From: Isoetes taiwanensis
Lineage: Eukaryota; Streptophyta; Lycopodiopsida; Isoetales; Isoetaceae
Direction of reading: 5' to 3'
Assembly: GCA_021234155.1 (NCBI GenBank)
Contig: JAJEKV010000058.1
Coordinates: 631,814 to 695,813 of the forward strand
Length of the DNA: 64,000 nt
Shown here: piece after piece, positions 23,080-34,469 of the stretch
Layout of the letters: every line of letters starts with the position of its first letter
How positions within the stretch are numbered: position 1 is the stretch's first letter
Notes under the pieces: model-generated
Database searches by the model: none
What the model was told of the DNA's origin: nothing
The model's input: only the letters and a program-made list of their open reading frames with translations
Translations under genes and position numbers: made by a program

Positions 23080-23855
23080 TGATTTTTTCTCTCTCTTCCG
23101 GTTTTGCTTGGTATTCCCATTGTCTAGGGTGGCATTTTAAAGTATATTTGTTCTACTTTCGATTTTGAAGTGCAATCGGTATTCCGACTCACCAAAGTAT
23201 CATATTGTAGAGAGCACATATGTGCAAAACTTAAGAAAGGGCGACTTTTGGAACCGGAGACAGTTAGTTATAATGGAAAAGGAAGATTAGCGAAGAAGAC
23301 CCAAAAATGTGTTGGAGGAGATGGTTAAGCATTTGTTGGCCGGGATAAAATTAAACAACGATATCTAACAATTTAATTGAGAAAGTAGCAAACATTTGAA
23401 ACTATTTTGTTACGATACTTTTATATGGGACTAGATGTTTACGACATGTTACAACATAAGTTTTGCATAGTGGAATCACCTCTCTTTTTTTTCAACCGAC
23501 CCTAAAGTGTAAATGGAAAAAAAAAAGCTTATATGAGGAAACCATGGAACAAAATCCATGTTCTCAATCCTCGTCTATTCTATGGGCAGAAAAACACGAG
23601 ACAAGAACATGATGTAAGTCCCCTGCTTCTCAAATTCATACCCACACAAATCCGACGTACATAAGTCAATACAAGGGAATCTACTTACACAAATTCTTCA
23701 CTATTAGGTCTTGCATTTCAAGAAATTTTTTCGCACCATTCCAAAGGTATATAAATCTGAGTATCTTTTGCGGCGGCCCTCATGAATTTTCTTTTGCAGT
23801 GGTACATTTTGCACTATTTTCTTTTACACCCAATATCTTTTGCGCCGTGTCGAAC
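23080..23855. other. AT-rich spacer
   Basis: No coding signal. gcggcggcc occurs alone at 23771, shortly before palindrome copy 2. Confidence 0.35.
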
Positions 23856-23859
23856 AAAA

Positions 23860-23903
23860 GAAATGTTCGCGGCGGCCTTGGCCGCCGCGATAAATTTCTT
23901 GTA
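23860..23903 (+). repeat. 44-bp hairpin palindrome, copy 2
   Basis: Identical over 44 bases to 10005-10048. Its right flank (ataagacagcc, gtggaaaaagggcc) resembles the MITE-like repeat at 18490-18640, so the hairpin may have inserted into or travel with it. Confidence 0.9.
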
Positions 23904-24124
23904 ATTATAAGACAGCCATATTTTAAGGCAACCGTGGAAAAAGGGCCTAAGGCAGCTTGATTTTTGATTTTTTGTTTGATGTAATATTTCCGTTCCAGCA
24001 AAAAATTTGACGGCGGCGCGAATAACTGGGATTAAAAAAAAAACTGACATCATCTGAAGCCACGTTTTTCGGCGAGAAGGCCAAAGAGCTCTCTTTCGTA
24101 TGTGTTTGGCAGTGCCATAGCCAG

Positions 24125-24465
24125 CTATCCGGCATTCCGAGCATTGTTGTTGGAAGAAGACGCTTCGGCTTACACAGCCCCGCGATGAAATTCCGTGGAC
24201 ACATGCTTACATAGGGCTGCGATGAAATTCCGTGGCAGAGATGCCATGACCTATTTCAGACCGGTGCTAGATTCAGACTTGGAAGCTACTTTTCTCAAAG
24301 AGCAGGTAGTAGACATGATGCTCTGCCGGCATACTTATGAAGAGGAACTTGACCAGAGCAAGCGAATTGTGTCTTCAATTACGGCAAGCAAGTTCCGACT
24401 TATAATCTGGGATTTCGGCATAGAATTTGGCACCAAAGGAAGCGTCAAACTGCCTAAGGTATAGC
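24125..24465 (+). pseudogene. RAV-type AP2 transcription factor fragment
   Basis: Remnant of the C-terminal half of an AP2 DNA-binding domain and the linker of a RAV (AP2 plus B3) transcription factor. From 24222 the frame reads MKFRGRDAMTYFRP, then VVDMMLCRHTYEEELDQSKR. This matches the RAV pattern KFRGRDAVTNF...VDMLRKHTY-EEL-QSKR. Upstream, near 24150-24175, LLEEDASAYTA resembles the AP2 block EEAARAYDRAA, in another frame. A local duplication of gcgatgaaattccgtgg (24184 and 24220) breaks the domain. No B3 domain follows. Most likely a dead fragment. Confidence 0.6.
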
Positions 24466-25093
24466 TATGGCAGCCCTTTTCTCTATTCTTTTTTCTTTTC
24501 TTTTTCGTTCTGGGTACTGTGTTTTTGAAAATAAAAGCTGGGATATGGCGGATTTGTGCTTTTGGAAATGAAGGCTGAGATGTGGCAGATTTACAGAATG
24601 CTTGTGCAATAATGCGAATTTACAGGGTGCTGCATATGCTTCAAACTCACGAACCAATTTTCACAGTCAACCAAAACCCACAAATCATATTCCCTGCTTT
24701 TATGACGGTACATCTGGCCTTGCTCTTTTCGGTTTCAAGCACAAGTTTTGGAGCTGGAAATGCTTGGGGGGTTCCTGTCTGGTTTGCAAACAGAAGTAAC
24801 TCATATTAGAGAAATACGACCCTTTTACTCACAGCACACATCAGTCTGTCCAAGTAAGAATGGCACAGTTGTATGCTCTTTCTGCATTGTGGTTATTACC
24901 TCTTTAGATATTTCAAATACTGGAAACTTTATTTTAATGTACTTTGGATACGTTTTGTCATCCTACTGAAGCTTTACAGCAGTGCTAACTCTACAATGAA
25001 AAGGGAATATTTGAGGCTGTAGTTGAGGTGGTTGGCTTTGTTATGTACCTTAATTGGTAAACGCCGAAATCTTTTATTGATATATTTCTCTAT

Positions 25094-25614
25094 TATCTAA
25101 GGTGGATTAAAATCCTTATAAAAATGGTTGGTGATAATCTATGGATGAAGGTTGATCTACAAAGCAACCAAATTGGTCCAGGATTTGCAGCATCATTGGC
25201 AAATGCACTTCGTGCATATCGGTAATTAATCCAGTTACAATTTACTATGTTATACTGGCAAATTGCTATGATGACTTTCAATTCTAAGGCAATCCTGGGA
25301 ATTACGGCAGTTTATGTTATCCAGCAAACCAATTTGTATCCAACTATGATATAATCATACATGGTATCATATTGTTATGGGTTAAATTGCAACACCATCT
25401 TCTAAAGTAAATTTGAAACGTCATGCATTGGTTTGGTGGAGGTAGATCCATTAGGTCATTACTTCGTCTCTTTTATTTTATGCAGATCTCAAGTAGAATG
25501 CAATTGGGCCAAGTGGGGATGTTGAGTTCATTGGGTTGCTCCAACGAAATGATACTATTACCACCCTTCATCTTTCAGGGAATGGGATACCCCAAGCACT
25601 GCAAATGGAGATAG
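25094..25614 (+). pseudogene. Leucine-rich-repeat gene remnant
   Basis: Two exon-like pieces carry RNI-type leucine-rich repeats: near 25148, VDLQSNQIGPGFAASLANAL, ending at a possible donor (gtaatt), and near 25500-25610, NAIGPSG then TITTLHLSGNGIP. This NxIGxxG / LxLxxNxI periodicity is that of ribonuclease-inhibitor-like LRRs, which mediate protein binding. An in-frame stop precedes the first repeat and one lies at the start of the second, so the gene is broken or the exon limits are wrong. Confidence 0.5.
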
Positions 25615-25699
25615 GCAGCTTCTCACTTCATTAGGATTATGGAAAAATCATTTGCTGCTTTGTTCCTTTTAAGCTATATTCTTTACCTATGGTCCTATT

Positions 25700-27580
25700 T
25701 CCAATGAGAGTCCGCAGAGCTACAATGTTATGAACAAGCTTCAACATATTTTAATTTTGCTGGATTTGAGATAAGAAACATGTTTCCGTGAAACCACGAA
25801 ACAGCAGGAGCTTATATCTTATGCTTGAACTTTTTTTGATAGAGTCACAAGGCAATGAAGACCAAGAATCTTGGCGTCATGAAGATCTTATCTTGGCATC
25901 CCTTTGCAAATAGGAATAATCATGACTATGGCTTTAAAGTTTTCATTGAAGCTTTATATGTTCATTATAGAAGTTATGGAAGCTGATCCTAGAACTCATC
26001 AAGGTAAAACTCATTTAGGTTCGTTTTAGAAATATGATGATTTTATATTGGTCAAGTTATAGGAAGTGGAGGTTTCTGCTATGGATGTGCATCTTTTTCA
26101 TATGTCTGCAGTAATTACATATAAAAATTCCTCCCTTCCATGTAGCGAGATGTTATAACTCAAAATGTGGTACGAGTACTGGATTAATGTTGTATATGAT
26201 CATGTTTATCATCATTTCTGTAATATCTTTGTTGGAATAACTGCATACATTTGCCCCAAATCCAACAGCTTCTTGGCTTGCCGTCAAATATGGAAGCGGA
26301 TCAATCAGGTCAGTGCACACTGAAAGCGTTGTATCTTTGATGGACTACCATATCTAAATGCTTGATCAATATTAAAAAAATACCTCAATAGTGTCTATGT
26401 CCATGCTTGCCATTTAATTTGGTCCCAAAATAAGAGCTAGATGTAGGGCATTTGATTGTGAACCAACAGGTTTGTTTACTTGCAAGTGTCTTCCTTTTAT
26501 CAAGCACAACTATCTTCCATTATGAGGTATCCTTTGCATGTTCGAGATGAATTTTGTGCACTGTAATATGTTCTTTGGCATGCCTTTGAAGATCTGCTCT
26601 GAACTCAACTTGATTATTACTTCTAACAACATTTACTTTGCAGCTTTTTGTCTATGCCGAAGAAAAAAAGGTGACACAAGTAGCTTTGGAAAACCATTCA
26701 AAAGGACTTCAGGTAACATCTATAATCATCATACAGAAAGTAGGAGACCAAATGTCAACCCATTGCATCAGGATTCCTTTTGGTTAAACTCCTATGCATG
26801 GCTGCTATAGAGCACATTCAGTTCATCCACATTTCTGTCCACATTTCTGTCAATGCAATATTTATGGGGATGTGTGTCTGCTCATATTTTGCAGTTACAT
26901 TCCCCAACTGATATTTGCTCTGCAATAATTCCAGATGACCCGTTCATTCTCATTTCACGCCTAGGATCTGTAAAGTCAGTCCATGTCCAGCCCCATTCCA
27001 TGTTGTTATCTCTTATATCTTTAGAATTCTAAGTCACGGCTATACTCCCAGTGGCACCTTGATTAAATGCATTGAGATTTGGATTCTTTATTGTTCTTAG
27101 ACCCTTCAACCAAATCATCTTTGCTTTTCTTACAGGACCACTAAGTGTGCTCTTGATCAGCTTCTGCCTCTGAGTAAATCTGTTTGGTATCCCATGTCGA
27201 CAAGCTTGTGGATTTTGTTACAACAGTTGCCAAGTTTAGAACACCGTTCAACAAAAGCAGAGGAATCCCAAATGTTATAAACAATAAACAGAAAAGAATG
27301 GAGGATCATCAAAATTCAGAAGAAAAGAGGGAGATCATTATAAATTCTAAAATTGCTGCCATGCTTCCATTACCACTTCACTTTATGCGGAGCTTTTCTT
27401 TTGGGATACAGATAGGCTACGGTTACGCCTATCCAGTAAGCTTGGTCAATAGATGTCCCCATGTATAACTGATTGATTTTCTTTGGCCACAAGTTGCATA
27501 AGTTGTGAACTTGACCATTGGACATTTCCATAACTGAGTTCAACCATGATCCTTCCAAATTTCATTGAAATTTTTATGCA
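25700..27580. other. Spacer with possible decayed exons
   Basis: Several intron-like boundaries (cag/gt) and short frames, for example 26538-26810 and 27184-27468, but no motif I can assign. They might be later exons of the LRR remnant. Confidence 0.25.
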
Positions 27581-27585
27581 GACGG

Positions 27586-27688
27586 AAAATTGCATTCTTC
27601 GACTTTAATGCTTTAGATATTGCTAATTTTGCAGGCTTTAAAATTGCATTCTTTGACTTGATGCTTTAGATATTGCTAATTTTGAAGG
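27586..27688. repeat. 54-bp tandem duplication
   Basis: Copies of aaaattgcattctt...tttagatattgctaatttt start at 27586 and 27640. Confidence 0.9.
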
Positions 27689-28028
27689 CCTTTTGCTCTT
27701 TCGAAGCCTAGTTACTTGTTGGATAAGCATTGGTTTTGGTGCTAGAATTAAACGTGGTCAATATTCTTGCCTTAAACATGGTCAAGTTTTAGCATTTGTG
27801 AAAAGGGATGGGTTTAACTTATCTTCCAAATCAAATATTGAAGTTAATGTGTGAGAAGAAAATGTTCAAAAATGTGTGACATCATTGTTATGTTAGTAGC
27901 TTTCTATCCATTGTTCAGCTGCTAGAACACAGGATCATAAAGTGCTTTCGTGCATGTTCAATATTGATATGCAATTACACATGAGATGATTAAGATTGGT
28001 TTGCTTCTCTAGATACAGGGTGTAAAGA

Positions 28029-28072
28029 GAAATGTTCGCGGCGGCCTTGGCCGCCGCGATAAATTTCTTGTA
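28029..28072 (+). repeat. 44-bp hairpin palindrome, copy 3
   Basis: Identical over 44 bases to the copies at 10005 and 23860, same orientation. Confidence 0.9.
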
Positions 28073-28400
28073 AGACATAAATGTTCTTGCAATCCATACC
28101 AAGAGGATGAATACCAAGAGGTTGAAGGACATATCATAGAAAAGATGTCTTAGAGACAACGCTTTGTAATAAGATTTTGCTTTAATTCGTGTAGAAAAAT
28201 TTTGGAGGGATGATAAGAATAGAATAGAATAGATTTTTTAGCGTCCACGGAGACCGATTGGCCTATGGGACCCAAACAAAAAGAGAGCAGCAAGCGTATT
28301 ACTGACAGGATTAAAAAACCCCCGCCCCGAAGGGCTTTCGAGGGAAAAAACCTTAGCAGTAATAAGTATGATGGCACGTTGTACAATTGTATAGGACAGT

Positions 28401-29640
28401 TCAATTTCGTCTCGGAGGACACAGCTGAGTCCGTGCACCCATAACCTCCTGGAGGTATGACCCCAACAGACCCACTAACGCCGTATTCAATAACTCATGC
28501 AACGGTTGGCCAGGCACTAGTAATCGAACATACCGCTCTTGGATATGGGCAAACGCTGGGCAAATCTGGAGAGCATGACATTCATCCTTAATGGCGCCCT
28601 GGTGGCAACACTGGCAAAGCCTTTGCTCTCGTGCTTCCGAGCCCAACGTCCTGTCTCAATGCGGAGGCGATGCACCCGTGCAAATGGAAGCTATAAGTCT
28701 ACGTTTCTTCATGGACAACTGGGTGTACAAGTACTGGTGTGGGCCTCTCGTGAGCCTAGGATTGACTTGCTGCTGATAGTGTGCCAGCTTAACGTGCATC
28801 AGAGCATTTGCATCCTAGAGCTTGCGAAAGAAAGTAGCATCTAGGTACAGCTTAAGTGCTCTGTGATCTTTCTTTGTCCTTACATGTATGCATCTGTTTG
28901 CCTGTACACCCCAGCGTGAGAACCACTGAGCTTGCTTGTCCTTCCAGCAGGCTTTCAGGCGTTGGGGACCCATCGCCATGGCCAAAACAGGGTTGGGCAA
29001 ACGTGTATCACCCATAGCGACCACCTTCTGGAAGTAAATGATATGGCGTCCTAATGCAACCCGTTGAAGGGGTAGAAAACCTGTCTCCTGGAGTAGGATC
29101 TGATATGGAACCGTGGACTTTACCCCAAGGGCTCGTGCCAAAAAGGCTTTCTGCACCTGCTCGAGGTCACTCCAGGTGTTGAGGGATATCACCTGACCCC
29201 ACACTTCTGCCCCATACAAAAAGACCGGCTTGACCAAGGCCCGAAACAAGTGTGACTGATGGCCCCAGGCATACAACTCTGCCTTGTGCTGCATGGCATA
29301 TAGTGCTTTCCAACCCGCCGTGACCCGCAACCTGATGGCAGCATCCCAATGGGTTGTAGTGGAGAACTCGATCCCCAAGTACTTGTACGTCATAGCCACT
29401 TCTACATCTTGTCCCTGGTAAGTGAATGAGGGAAGCCTTGGCAGACGGGATGATGAAACTAGCAGCACCCTAGTTTTGGCCAAGTTAACTCGCATGCCAG
29501 TGAATCGGCAGAAAGTGTCAAGAGCATCCAGGTGACGTTGCATGTCCTCTGGAGTATAGGCCAGGAGGTTGACATCGTCAGCATATATGAGTTGTTGGAT
29601 CGTGTGATGCATGAGGTTGATAAGACGATTGCATTCGAGG
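28401..29640 (-). mobile_element. 5'-truncated LINE fragment (RT to C-terminus)
   Basis: Minus-strand non-LTR element starting just before the RT catalytic box and running through the thumb and C-terminal region. After the RT frame stops, a second frame (28646-28401) has CQCCHQGAIKDECHALQICP, a Cys-x2-Cys...Cys-His...Cys zinc-binding cluster like that ending plant-type LINE ORF2 proteins. No clear poly(A) or flanking duplication was found. Confidence 0.75.
28815..29612 (-). pseudogene. LINE reverse transcriptase, C-terminal half
   Basis: 265 codons open without interruption. The catalytic box LIYADDVNLLA (Tyr-Ala-Asp-Asp) is near residue 10, followed by HLDALDTFCRFTGMRVNLAK (the GLxxNxxKT block), YKYLGIEF, then a long helical thumb/connection region. 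Fingers and the first part of the palm are missing because the element is 5'-truncated at about 29640, where the similarity ends. The conserved YADD shows a once active family, and the long open frame suggests a fairly young copy. It differs from the other three LINE remnants here, so several LINE lineages coexist. Confidence 0.8.
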
Positions 29641-29659
29641 AATTACGCCTGGTAGGGTC

Positions 29660-30520
29660 CTCTTATACTGGCTTTTAAAAGCTAAATTAATATCTTTGCA
29701 TATAGTTTACCCCTACGTTGGAGAAATTCCCTGGGAGAGTGTTATGCTTAGCCCAAATAGAGGCGGAAACACCCCCAAAATGGTTATGCACAAAAATGGT
29801 AAAAGCAAACACTTAGATTTGCATACACATGTTTTGTATACCCAAGAAATATGAATCCCACCGATAAAGATTTAGAAGTAATAAAGTTGACTATAGTTTA
29901 ACAAATGTGCCCTTTTAATATGTGCTTTTTATAAACCCGGACCCAGCGCTGAATCAGCACTAAAATTAGCCCTCAGCACGGAGCCAGCATCGCAAGGTAC
30001 TCTTTGTGCGGGCTGATGCTCCAAAATCCTTCAAACTAATACCCCGATGAGTCCGTCGCTTACTCAGCCATGACACATTTACATGCCCAAACAAAAAGAC
30101 GATGGGCTATCCTCAACAATTACCCAATTCCAAAAGCTTTACCCAGGAGAAGGAAGAACTATAGTAGGGTTCACATGGATGAGTGCGTTTGACTGCGGGC
30201 TGACTCAGCATGGTCAGCGCTGAACGTTTTATTCAGCCATGTATTCACATGCAGCCAGATGTTTTTAATATTCAGCCATGAACTCCCACCGCCATTAAGC
30301 CAGCTTAAAAACAATCAATATTGGGTAGAAGCATGAAAGGGTGATTGAATTTTTTTGTATATTGATGTAAAAATTTGAACTGGGTTAAAGTGTTTGTAAT
30401 GTACATTTTGAATTTTACATGGAGTTGCCTATCATTAATAAAGGCGGTTGACGTACAATATTCTCCATAATTATACCAAATCCTCCCGAAATCTTGTACT
30501 AGCTTCTCTATCAATAAAAT
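29660..30520. other. Spacer with repeated cagc/tcagc motifs
   Basis: Around 29940-30300 short strings such as gctgaatcagcac, ctcagcacgg, gactcagcatggtcagcgctgaa and attcagccatg recur, suggesting a decayed element end. No gene seen. Confidence 0.3.
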
Positions 30521-30913
30521 CTAAATATCTTGCACTGCGAAAAAAAAAACTTTGGCGCACATTTTGAACTTTCCTCAATCGATCAAACATGGCTCGAATT
30601 CTACCTCAACGAAAACTTGGCCCGAATCGATTATAGGCTGCTCCTAAATCGAATGCATTTCAAGAAACAAATGTATCTTGAAGAAATTGAAATCCCTTTC
30701 CTTCAAGCGATAATACAAATCCCTTCAAGCGATAATAACAAATCACGGTTAATAATCGATTTTTGTGCGGGGCGTTGTATCCCCTTTCTGCTTGAATGGA
30801 TCGATGTCTTAAAGCACCGGTTGAAGAAGAAACTATGGAAGAAGGATTGGACTCTCATGCAAGCACTTCGAGGTCAGCACATCGGGTTGATTTCAATCCT
30901 CTGTTGATGAAGT

Positions 30914-31294
30914 TTGGAAAGCTTCTTGTTACAAGCGAGCAAAGAAAATCAAAGCAGAGGGTTTGTAGGGGTGGATACGTTGACAAAGCCAATTAGAAGA
31001 AAGGTGAATGCTTACGTAAATCTCATAATGAATGAGGTATCTAATTTGACTCCAAAGCAGCAAAGTATATTTGCAAGAAGATTATTGCAGGACAAAAGAT
31101 TGCAATTCCTATTTGAGCCAGGTCATTGGAAGGCCTCAAGAGCTATCGTGAAAACAGATCTGGTAAAGAATTTAAAGGATGGCCTCCAAGGCGTCAAAAT
31201 GCAAATAGCAATGACGGACTTGCTGCAAAGCATTACGTACTATCTATGGTGGTTGGAGAGGAAGGAGAATTACGAAGAGTTCACTAGCGACTAA
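30914..31294 (+). CDS. Uncharacterised ORF upstream of transposase-like remnant
   Basis: A 126-codon hydrophilic frame of unknown family with helical, Lys/Arg/Leu-rich composition (LTPKQQSIFARRLLQDKRLQ). It lies 1.2 kb upstream and on the same strand as the transposase-like remnant and may be its N-terminal part or a separate ORF of the same element; this is inference. No zinc or catalytic motif is visible. Confidence 0.25.
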   Translation: MESFLLQASKENQSRGFVGVDTLTKPIRRKVNAYVNLIMNEVSNLTPKQQSIFARRLLQDKRLQFLFEPGHWKASRAIVKTDLVKNLKDGLQGVKMQIAMTDLLQSITYYLWWLERKENYEEFTSD

Positions 31295-31573
31295 GTTCTT
31301 TGAAAATACATCCTAGAAATATGAAACTAGCGATTGGAGAGAAGGAAAAGAATGTCACTAGGTGGAACAAATCGTGGGCATTAGCGGTCGAAATCCAAGA
31401 ACAAATCACGATAGATCGGGCTATGAAGGATATAGGTTGCCCGGTTTTGGTTAGATAACTCAAAGGTTTCACCAAAAATTAGAGATGTCATGAAGAAGAG
31501 GACACAACCAATTCAATATATTGACATTACACGAATACAGTTGTAATTTAGGCTGTAATTGCATCTTGTTTTT

Positions 31574-31706
31574 CAGAATAAAGATGTTTTTATTTTGTAA
31601 CAAATGATGTAAAGTTTGTAGATTTCTTTACTTTTTGGCAGAATAAAGATGTCTTTTATTTTGTAACACTGATGTAAAGTTTGTAACAGATTTCTTTACT
31701 TTTTGA
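31574..31706. repeat. 65-bp tandem duplication
   Basis: cagaataaagatgt...gatttctttactttttg occurs at 31574 and 31639. Confidence 0.9.
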
Positions 31707-31778
31707 ATGTAATGTAGATGCAGTCTGCCCTAGTTGTTCTACATGGAAATGTCAAATTATTTCATGGCAACACGTACA

Positions 31779-31839
31779 TGTATATTTGTTTACATGTATA
31801 TTCTGGATGTATATTTGTTTACATGTATATTCTGGATGT
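31779..31839. repeat. 29-bp tandem duplication
   Basis: tgtatatttgtttacatgta followed by tattctgga occurs twice head to tail. Confidence 0.85.
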
Positions 31840-32439
31840 ATTGTAGATGTAGGCAGTAACTAAGAAGAAATTAGTGTGGAGATGTATTAATTGTCAAAAA
31901 ATTATGTGACTTCATAGTAAATGAAATAAAATTCATGTCAGAATGTACATGTATGTGTGGGAGTTTAGGGTCTTGAATATGTAAAAGATTTGTATGTAAT
32001 GTAATGTAATGAGGTGACTAATTTTATTTCACTGTAATTTTACAAAATTTGAATTATTCGAATTTTGTGGATCATTATCGAGAGGTTCGGATTGGGCTTA
32101 GGCAATTTGAATACTTAAAACCTTCTTGCATTAAAAGCTAAAGGAAAGAAACACATGTTGTTGCGTGAAACATGAGCAATCGGACACACAAGCGGGCATT
32201 TAATTTGATGAGGTCAAGACTCCATGAAAATTGTTAGTGCAATTGTGGTGTGTGCGCATCTGAAGCTCATGCTAGAATATGTCAAGCCAAGGACAAGACA
32301 TTTGATAATGTTAGCATATTTTGGAGGGCTATGGTATGTGTGAGAGCGGCCGAGGCAACGAGTGGCATAAGCTACAATGTATCAAATCAGTTGTGGAAAC
32401 TGTGGGAAACAATTAATTGAGTTGTGTCCAAGAGAATAC

Positions 32440-33300
32440 AAGGAGGCAGATTGATCAAGCGGCTTGATTGGCAAGTCTATGGTTACGTTAATGAGCCCTC
32501 GAAGAAAGGAACTTCCACGAAGACTAAAGCTAATTGACAAGAAAGGCAGCTCGGTAATATGTTGGATAACATGTTTGATCATATGTCGAAGTTTGTATAT
32601 CATAACTTTGTGGCACATTGGCGAGCAAAACAATTCAAAGGAATCCATGAAGAGTCTTCGTGATGATGATACCCGTATTATCGGTTGTTGATTTCTCGGA
32701 GAATTATACTTTGAAGCCATTCAACGAGATTCAAGCACAACATTGGTACAATGAACAAATCAACATATTGGTCCACATCCGCGATGTTCAAGGTACGAGG
32801 GTAAAATGAGGAAATGTGTGCACTTCTTTATTTCAGATGACAAAACACATGATACTCACTTTGTACAAAAAGCATTCAAGATGCACCTCAATTGGCTGAA
32901 AGAAAATGGTCTTTGGTCATATGAAATACCACTTAGTTTGGTCTCGGCGGGTGTGCAGCCCAATTCAAGTCGAGAAGAGCTTTCTATCATGTAACTAGGT
33001 ATCATCAAGAGCATAAGATCAGAATGCACTGGAATTTCTTTGGCTCGGGGACATGGGAAGGGCACACATGATGGGAGAAGGAGCCATAGCCAAACTATGG
33101 CTCGAGGCGGAACAAAGAAAAAAAGGATGGGAAAGTGATAAAAAATCACGAAACGCATGTGAGGTTCTTGAAGAGAAAATTTCTGATATGGAAAGGGTAT
33201 TTTGGAAGGTGTCCGACATTGACCGTTCCCAAAGATTTGATGTGCTCCCGGTGAAAGGGGTGCAATCTCTTCATTACATTATCATCCATAGATCCAAATG
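32440..33300 (+). pseudogene. Decayed transposase-like ORF of a DNA transposon
   Basis: Pieces in all three frames read in order like a family of uncharacterised transposon proteins that I recall as common in moss and fern-type genomes. Seen here: HFFISDDKTHDTHFVQKAF near 32820, then HLNWLKENGLW, VSAGVQPN, then near 33000 YHQEHKIRMHWNFFGSG, GHGKGTHDG in a shifted frame, and from 33170 VFWKVSDIDRS and VLPVKGVQSLH. At least three frameshifts separate these blocks. The Asp and Glu/Asp residues could be remains of a DDE-type nuclease, but the catalytic set cannot be fixed. Later frames to 33830 may be its C-terminal part. Confidence 0.45.
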
Positions 33301-33839
33301 ATCCAACAAAGTTAATGTGTAGATCTCTTTCATGTTTTTGTAAGGCATGCATCAATTTTGATTGGCATGCTTGTGAGAATCTTGATCATTGTGGCGGTGG
33401 GAGTTGAGAAAACTAGAGCCTACAAACGGGGACAATGTTGAAGAAGATGGAGTGCAGGCGAGGAGGACTTGTGGGCAAATGGCGTGGACAATGTGGATGA
33501 GGCAGTCGATGCGGGTTGGAGATTATTTTGCATCATTCACATCCCGGACAATTATGAAAGGATCCCTTATTATCTCATCCGGTTACGTAAGAAGTGAAAC
33601 ATGCCCTCGAAGAAGACACCAAGGATGACTATGGAAATGAATTTTATTGTGGTAATGAAGTTATAGCTGGTAACTACTTTGAATTGATTCACGGTTGCCA
33701 TCAAAAAATGCAGGCTTATTCAAGGAAAGAAGGTTCTTGTCCATCCCGAAATCGATGGTGGGGTGAGATTTCCATTGGAGCCATCAAACATAAGATTAAA
33801 GGTACATCTTATGCATATGAACCCGACTAACTATTGGCA

Positions 33840-34340
33840 TGAAATGTTCTTTGGGAAATTTGCGAGAGATTGTAGAATCTACATAATACGTTAACCTGTT
33901 GTTGAAGTAACTTTTCTATGCACTAAGGCATGGACTTGCAAACTGAATGTAATCAGAATGTGAACCAGATTAAAACACAAACATTAATATATTGTTTATA
34001 TAGTTCCAAGACTGTTATACTTAGTGTAAGTTGTAAAAAACACTGTAAGCAGAAGGTCTCAAGATTCAAGATTCAAGACTCAAGATTCATCCAGAAGGTC
34101 CTGCAGTGTGAGATCAGCAATGGTCCTGTTCCCGAAAATTGTGAGAAGAGTGTCCAGGACAGCTGTTTGGAAGTTGGTGAAGTCTAACAGAAGCAAGACA
34201 TGTGCTTCTACTTACATTTGCCATTTATGATAGAGATTGGTAAAGTATGGTTTGAGGCTATTGAATCTCCAAACCTCAGCCCTTTTCAGCACTTTGTTGA
34301 TTGCTTTTGCATGCACAACTTCCTATTTAAGTTGAATACT
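33840..34340. other. Spacer, short direct repeats
   Basis: caagattcaagattcaagactcaagattcat at 34058-34090 is a simple 9-10 bp tandem repeat. No gene seen. Confidence 0.35.
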
Positions 34341-34351
34341 TAAACAAACTA

Positions 34352-34464
34352 AAGAATATTCCTTTGAAGGTAATAAGGAATATTCCTGATAACTAGGCGC
34401 TAAGGAATATTCCTTTCAATGCAATAAGGAATATTCCTTTCAAGGTAATAAGGAATATTCCTTG
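34352..34464. repeat. Array of five 14-bp palindromes (AAGGAATATTCCTT)
   Basis: Five copies of gaatattc embedded in aaggaatattcctt are centred near 34357, 34381, 34408, 34432 and 34456, spacing 24, 27, 24 and 24. Copies 1 and 2 are imperfect (aaagaatattcctt, aaggaatattcctg). The linkers are related (aggtaat, aatgcaat), so this is a tandem repeat whose palindromic half is better kept. Confidence 0.85.
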
Positions 34465-34469
34465 TTATC

